Shown here piece after piece: positions 59,630-64,000 of a stretch of DNA of 64,000 nucleotides (positions are counted from its first letter, which is position 1; every line of letters begins with the position of its first letter). A program made the position numbers and the translations under genes. The stretch comes from JAOTVV01 sp041602035. GTDB lineage: Bacteria; Gemmatimonadota; Gemmatimonadetes; Gemmatimonadales; GWC2-71-9. The stretch spans positions 121,355 to 185,354 of the forward strand of contig JBFIHA010000004.1 of assembly GCA_041602035.1 (NCBI GenBank), written 5' to 3'. The notes below the pieces were generated by a model. The model ran no database searches. It had not been told where the DNA came from and saw only the letters and a program-made list of their open reading frames with translations.

Positions 59630-62310
59630 CGCACCTCCGCGATGGCGGCGTTGTGCCACTCCTCACGATCCCCTCGGAGATACACCCATCCGCCTCCACC
59701 CGACAGGGCCAATTGGCCCGCACGCCGCCGGCGATGACCGTACATCTCGTTTACGACTACGTTGACCCGAAGCGTGTCGCTCGGATGCAACGCCCAGTCT
59801 AGCTCCACCACGACGAGCGCTGCATATCCACTCGGCGTTCGGCACCACGTGCCGCTGACGCGCGAAGCATCGCCGGCTGTCCCGCGAACGGAGCGGATGC
59901 GCATGGCATCGGACACCCCATCGGGCACTGCCAGGTAGCCGGACCATCCCCCCACATCGTGAAAACACTGGATTCCGTCGGAATGCACGTCGGGATGCTC
60001 GTTGTCCCATCGCGGGTCCGGAGCATCGCGGTCGCGAAACGAGAGCTCGGATTTCGAGACGTCCACCGCAAAACAGAGCGAGGACGCCACCACGAACACC
60101 GCGACCGTGGCGGTGAACTTCCCTGGCCCATCCGCCTCCGACCGCCGGTAGTGCGCCGTTCCCAGCCGGTGCACCGCACTCGACGGGAGCGCTGCCTGCC
60201 ACTCCGGGAGTCGGGGGAGCGCTCGCAGGACTGGACACTGCATGTGCGGAGTTGAACCCGTCATGGCTGGGGCCGGGAACGAAGGACGCGGTCGGATACC
60301 ACGCAGCTCCACCGCCTCACGCCCACCGCACCAGATCACTGCGGCCTCGGCGGTGACTTGCATCTCCACGGTGGCACCGTCGGCCATGTCGACCCGAAGC
60401 CTTCGGCCGTCGTCCGTAACCGAGCGCACGTGCGCCCCGTGGGAAGCATAGAGGTGAACCCACCGGCCGGGTCCCGCTGCGCGCCGGATCAGGTACGACA
60501 GTGGTGGCCCTGCGGCCAACTGCAGTGTGGGCGGGCCGGGAGCAGACGCCGCCAGGAGTACTTCACCCGCTCGGTCGACCATGATGAGTTCCGCTGACCT
60601 TCCCTTCAGCATGGGGAACCGCCGTGGCAGTCCTCCGATCTCAACCAGTTCCCCTCCGGGCACGTCCATCGGAAGGCCACCCAGCGGATGCACCGGCAAA
60701 TCGATGGAGACCTCGGTCGGAACCTCCACCTCCACGACGTCCACGACGAACTCGGGCCCACTCAGGAGCGTCCGGGCCGCGCACGTTCCGTCGCCAAATA
60801 CGTCCTCCGCGACAGCGCGGCACCACCACCAGTCTTCTTTACCATCGAACGCCGCGCACCAGCCCCGCCGCACCGGCTGATCACGGTCGGCCGGTGAGGG
60901 CGCATTGTGGGCGCGGGAGGCCCGATACCAGGCCAACGTCGCGTCGACATACGATCCGGTGCCTGGATCGCCCAGGCAGAGACCGTCGTCGTACAGCGTC
61001 ACGTGCAGCACGTCCGGGTGGCCGTGTCCCCCCGGCGCCCCCCCACATTCGAGACTCAGATAGCGGCGGTCCCCGGGGCGGATCACCACGAGCCCGGCGC
61101 TCGTGAGACACCGCGACCCGCCTCCCCATTCCCCGACCTCGGTCGGTGCGGTGGGTTCCATCCAGAGCAGGGCCTTCCATCCGAGGCGGTCGCGCCGGAT
61201 GCCGTGCGGTTCCCGGTTGAGCTCCTGCTCGGCGATCTCGCTGAACCCCCAGTCCTCCCGCTCGGGCAGATCGGCTGCGTACAGGGTAGTGAGCATCCGT
61301 TCGATTCGCCCATCCTCGAAGCGGGCTCGGGCCAACTCCCACAGTTCGGCAAATCGCTCTTGCCGGAGGCTCACGCCGAACGGAGCGTCACCGCGGGCAG
61401 GGAGCGTGAGGTCGGGAAGGACGGTCTCCAGGGGCGCGAGGAACATCGACCGCAACCGGTGACCGCCTTGGGAATCGTCATAGAGATCGACACCCACCCC
61501 CCGGGCCACCTCCGCTCCCAAGAGAAAGCCTCGCAGCGCAAAGAAGTGGTAGTTCTCGCCTTCGAACCAGAGCCCATCATCCGTCACGCCTCGGCGCAGC
61601 TGTTGCTTGAACCCGTGCGGTCCGTCGAGGGCACGGTCCACGAGCGCGCCGTCGCCGAGCCACAGTCCCGCCGAGGCGAGCGCAAGGTTGTTCCACACCT
61701 GGCGATTGGACCACCCCTCGTCGAACGAGCCTATCAGCGCTGCTGAGGCACGCACCATGGGCGACAGATCCACCCCGAGTTCCCACCCTCGCTGAGCGGT
61801 GAGCAGGGACCCAGCTACAATCACCTGTGTCAGCCAGATGGACTCGAGATACGTGGAGAAGAACAGGCGCGTGGGGCCGAGCACGTTGTCCTGGTTCGGC
61901 AGCGTGGGGTAGAGGCGCACGTAGGCCTCGAGGATGTCGCCGGCGCGCCTCGCGAGCGGTGCTTCGTCGATGAAGACGGCGAGGAGCGCGAGGTGGATGG
62001 CACGCTCGGAGAGCCAGAGGTGATATCGCCAAATCCACGCCCAGTCATGACGCTCACCATCGTACGTCGTCCCGCACCGTGGGCAGCGGTGTCGGGTCGG
62101 CGCCAGCGGATCGAACTCCAGCCGCGAGGTGTCCTGCGGGCAAACACCTCCGTCCCGCGTGAGCACCGGCTTGCGATCGGGAACGAACAGCGGGCGCTCG
62201 AGCAGCGGATCGAGCTGAGCGCGGAGCCGATTTCGGAGGCGGGATAGCTCGGCGGCAGCACCAATCTCCTGGCGTCGGGCGAGCAGAGCCTCACGCGTCA
62301 GGAGATACAT
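59626..62310 (-). CDS. Heparinase II/III-family protein with carbohydrate-binding-like tail
   Basis: An 894-residue protein without a visible signal peptide. It has a zinc-ribbon-like CPRCGTTYDGERHDW near residue 75, an (alpha/alpha) toroid (YHLWLSERAIHLALLAVF, then SNRQVWNNLALASAGLWLGDG), and a beta-sandwich region with CGGAPGGHGHPDVLHVTLY typical of heparinase_II_III. Residues about 690-870 look like a CBM9/DOMON-type binding module (HSDGIQCFHDVGG). It probably eliminates or hydrolyses uronate-containing glycans. The ATG at 62310 overlaps the kinase gene by 20 nt. Confidence 0.8.
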   Translation of the reverse strand: MYLLTREALLARRQEIGAAAELSRLRNRLRAQLDPLLERPLFVPDRKPVLTRDGGVCPQDTSRLEFDPLAPTRHRCPRCGTTYDGERHDWAWIWRYHLWLSERAIHLALLAVFIDEAPLARRAGDILEAYVRLYPTLPNQDNVLGPTRLFFSTYLESIWLTQVIVAGSLLTAQRGWELGVDLSPMVRASAALIGSFDEGWSNRQVWNNLALASAGLWLGDGALVDRALDGPHGFKQQLRRGVTDDGLWFEGENYHFFALRGFLLGAEVARGVGVDLYDDSQGGHRLRSMFLAPLETVLPDLTLPARGDAPFGVSLRQERFAELWELARARFEDGRIERMLTTLYAADLPEREDWGFSEIAEQELNREPHGIRRDRLGWKALLWMEPTAPTEVGEWGGGSRCLTSAGLVVIRPGDRRYLSLECGGAPGGHGHPDVLHVTLYDDGLCLGDPGTGSYVDATLAWYRASRAHNAPSPADRDQPVRRGWCAAFDGKEDWWWCRAVAEDVFGDGTCAARTLLSGPEFVVDVVEVEVPTEVSIDLPVHPLGGLPMDVPGGELVEIGGLPRRFPMLKGRSAELIMVDRAGEVLLAASAPGPPTLQLAAGPPLSYLIRRAAGPGRWVHLYASHGAHVRSVTDDGRRLRVDMADGATVEMQVTAEAAVIWCGGREAVELRGIRPRPSFPAPAMTGSTPHMQCPVLRALPRLPEWQAALPSSAVHRLGTAHYRRSEADGPGKFTATVAVFVVASSLCFAVDVSKSELSFRDRDAPDPRWDNEHPDVHSDGIQCFHDVGGWSGYLAVPDGVSDAMRIRSVRGTAGDASRVSGTWCRTPSGYAALVVVELDWALHPSDTLRVNVVVNEMYGHRRRRAGQLALSGGGGWVYLRGDREEWHNAAIAEVR

Positions 62311-63313
62311 CAGGCGCCTCCCAGGCGCGAACGCCGTCCGCCGCGAGCCTCACGTCGAGCACCTCGGCGCCCGCTTCCTCCGCGGCGCGGATCACCGCCG
62401 GTCGGGACGATGGGCTGCACAATGTGATGAGGCAGCCACCAGCGCCGGCACCACTGGCCTTTACCGCCCACGCGCCGTGGCGGCGCATCGCCCCCTCGAT
62501 CACCTGCATCCCTTCGGTGGAGATCGTCGCGTCCAAGCGTTGCTGCTCGTGCCAGTTCGCGTCGACGACCTCGGCCAGGCGACGCCACTCGCCGGCCTCC
62601 AACGCCTCGGCGGCCCGAGCGGCTAGTTCACGCATGGTATCCAACGCTGCGACGACGGCGGCCTCTCGGGCCTGAAAGGCGCGCCACACACGCGCGTGCG
62701 TCGCCGACGAAAAATGCGAGTGACCCGTGTACGCTACCACCAGATGTTGGGCGAGATCCATGGCTGCGCCACCACCCACTGAGAGGCGGCGCACGCCGAC
62801 GGCGGACCTTCCGAACTCGAACAGGTGGACGCCCCCAAGGGCCGCCGCATATTGATCTTGTCGGCCGCCGAGCAGTCCCAGCTCCCGGGCCTCGAGCTGG
62901 AAGCCGAGTTCCGCCAGCTCCTCGGCGGTGTACGTCTCTTCCCGACAGCGAGCCAGGCCGGCCAGCAGCGCTACGTCGAGCGCGCCGGACGCGCCGAGCC
63001 CCGAGCCACCCGGCGCGTCTGACCGCGTCAGGACTTCAATCCCGCCCGTCACCGGCAGCATGTTGAGCGCTGCCTTGTGCAGATCGAGGGTGCCGTCGTA
63101 GGTGAGGTGCGGCGACGACGGTACGGTCACCCGCTGCTCCAAGTCTTCGGCGTGTAGCCGAATCCGCCCTCCGCCGAGGAGGCACTCGACCCGCACACGC
63201 TGGTCGATCGCCGCGTTGACCACGGCGCCGCCATGCTCGTCGGCGTAGATCGGGACGTCGGTCCAGCCACCCGCGAAGTCGATACGCATGGGCGCGGTCA
63301 CCAGCACTCTCAT
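62291..63313 (-). CDS. GHMP-family sugar kinase (HddA/fucokinase-like)
   Basis: A 340-residue kinase. It starts APMRIDFAGGWTDVPIY (substrate loop), has the ATP loop APGGSGLGASGALDVALLAG, and the third motif KASGAGAGGCLITLCS. Closest in look to D-glycero-D-manno-heptose 7-phosphate kinase and fucokinase-like proteins. It would phosphorylate a sugar released from a glycan. ATG 63313 overlaps the binding-protein gene by 4 nt (ATGA). Confidence 0.88.
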   Translation of the reverse strand: MRVLVTAPMRIDFAGGWTDVPIYADEHGGAVVNAAIDQRVRVECLLGGGRIRLHAEDLEQRVTVPSSPHLTYDGTLDLHKAALNMLPVTGGIEVLTRSDAPGGSGLGASGALDVALLAGLARCREETYTAEELAELGFQLEARELGLLGGRQDQYAAALGGVHLFEFGRSAVGVRRLSVGGGAAMDLAQHLVVAYTGHSHFSSATHARVWRAFQAREAAVVAALDTMRELAARAAEALEAGEWRRLAEVVDANWHEQQRLDATISTEGMQVIEGAMRRHGAWAVKASGAGAGGCLITLCSPSSRPAVIRAAEEAGAEVLDVRLAADGVRAWEAPDVSPDA

Positions 63314-64000
63314 CGCCTGCCGCCACGTTGCTCGATCGTCCACTCGCTCACGCCTGCGAGCTCGCCCCGCAGGTCCGGTGCCTCGCTCTGGATGCGGTTG
63401 TTGACGCCCTGGACACCGCGGGCATGATACAGCCACGACGTGGGAAGCTCGGCCGCGAGAATGCGCTGAACCCGTCGCCAACCAGCCTCAAGGTCCAGCT
63501 CAGTTGTGGCGTTTCGTATTGTCACCATCGCCTCATCGAATCGAGCGCTCCGATACCCCGGATACGCGAGCGGCCCGGGCGCGGTCCCGTCGAACATCGC
63601 CGGGACATGGCTCAGCGCAAGGTCACCCGGGATCCCGGTGACGAGCGCATCGAAGTCGCGCGCCTCGCTCTGGGCGGTGGAGAGAAAGGTCGTCAGCTCC
63701 AATTGACGAATCGTCACGGCCGCACCGACGGACCGCAATTGCGCTTGGATCATTTGTTCCAACACGTTGTCGCCGCTCCCGACGGTCACCACCTGAAATG
63801 CGAGCCGGCGTCCCTCGCGGCGGCGAACCCCATCCGGCCCGGGCTCCCAGCCCGCAGCCGTCAGCGCCCGCCGCGCTGCCGGCAGGTCGTATGGCACCTC
63901 TGTCGTTGGCTCGAACCAAGGGTGCTCGGACGGAACCGGACCATGGGCTGGGGTCCCGAAGCCGTACAACGTGGCGTCCACAATGGACTGCCGATCCAGC
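63310..64000 (-). CDS. ABC transporter substrate-binding protein, family 5 (partial, 5' end off window)
   Basis: The visible C-terminal 229 residues of a SBP_bac_5 protein. The segment LDRQSIVDATLYGFGTPAHG followed by GPVPSEHPWF is characteristic, as are DFDALVTGIPG and RRVQRILAAELPTSWLYHARGV. It binds peptides or, in some cases, oligosaccharides for import. It is the first visible gene of the coupled operon that continues to 56181; transporter permease genes may lie off the window. Confidence 0.87.
   Translation of the reverse strand, partial: LDRQSIVDATLYGFGTPAHGPVPSEHPWFEPTTEVPYDLPAARRALTAAGWEPGPDGVRRREGRRLAFQVVTVGSGDNVLEQMIQAQLRSVGAAVTIRQLELTTFLSTAQSEARDFDALVTGIPGDLALSHVPAMFDGTAPGPLAYPGYRSARFDEAMVTIRNATTELDLEAGWRRVQRILAAELPTSWLYHARGVQGVNNRIQSEAPDLRGELAGVSEWTIEQRGGRR

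Noticed and set aside
1..64000. CRISPR arrays, transposases, integrases, phage genes or rRNA
   Set aside because: Looked for on both strands by eye; no regular repeat array, DDE or tyrosine-recombinase protein, phage structural protein or rRNA-like segment was seen.

Overview
The window looks like chromosomal DNA from a GC-rich, aerobic, Gram-negative bacterium, most plausibly of the phylum Gemmatimonadota (inferred). The pointers are: large secreted BNR/Asp-box (VPS10-like) proteins with C-terminal Gly/Pro-rich tails, FadL- and other beta-barrel-like proteins, many lipoproteins with clear lipoboxes, a quinol-oxidising alternative complex III, and a ceramide-synthesis operon. Nearly all genes sit in tightly packed operons with 4-nt start/stop overlaps (GTGA, ATGA, TTGA). 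No insertion sequence, prophage, integrase, CRISPR array or rRNA is visible. The only RNA gene found is tRNA-Ala(TGC).

Layout. 1-3.5 kb: a two-component system (response regulator cut by the window edge), superoxide dismutase and a small beta-barrel-like protein. 3.5-7 kb: tRNA-Ala and a glutamate dehydrogenase/gamma-glutamyltransferase operon. 7.2-13.8 kb: two divergent BNR-repeat paralogues. 13.9-24.5 kb: a nine-gene sulfur operon (ArsR regulator, fused Fe-S/NrfD membrane subunit, cytoplasmic molybdoenzyme, TorD chaperone, DsrE, TusA, persulfide-dioxygenase-like MBL protein, tandem rhodanese, uncharacterised secreted protein), with a divergent SulP sulfate transporter. Together these could take persulfide sulfur to sulfite and then sulfate. 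24.6-36.6 kb: surface and secreted proteins, including a FadL-like porin, a lipoprotein, a 967-residue HExxH lipoprotein protease, an S9 peptidase, an M6 protease with a dockerin-like tail and its overlapping small lipoprotein, and a PAP2 phosphatase.

36.7-42.1 kb: a translationally coupled lipid operon (serine palmitoyltransferase-like, GNAT-like ceramide synthase, NAD-dependent ceramide reductase-like, PAP2/IPC-synthase-like), best explained as bacterial sphingolipid synthesis, followed by a small lipoprotein and a Cys-cluster protein. 42.1-47.2 kb: a second copy of the uncharacterised secreted family, then a VIT/VWA protein with an ECF sigma factor and a membrane anti-sigma factor. 47.2-48.5 kb: XdhC and an AhpD-like protein. 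48.7-56 kb: a complete actABCDEF operon for alternative complex III. 56.2-64 kb: a coupled operon with a peptide/oligosaccharide-binding protein (cut by the window edge), a GHMP sugar kinase, a heparinase II/III-like protein, a TrmJ-like RNA methyltransferase, a class III aminotransferase and two amidohydrolase-2 proteins, possibly for catabolism of an acidic glycan.

The strongest candidates for closer study are the sulfur operon with its fused SoeBC-like subunit and possible thiol-sensing ArsR protein, the ceramide operon, the M6-protease/lipoprotein pair that may be a dockerin-cohesin-like couple, and the two-member secreted family whose one copy ends the sulfur operon. All functions are read from motifs and context; no similarity search was run.
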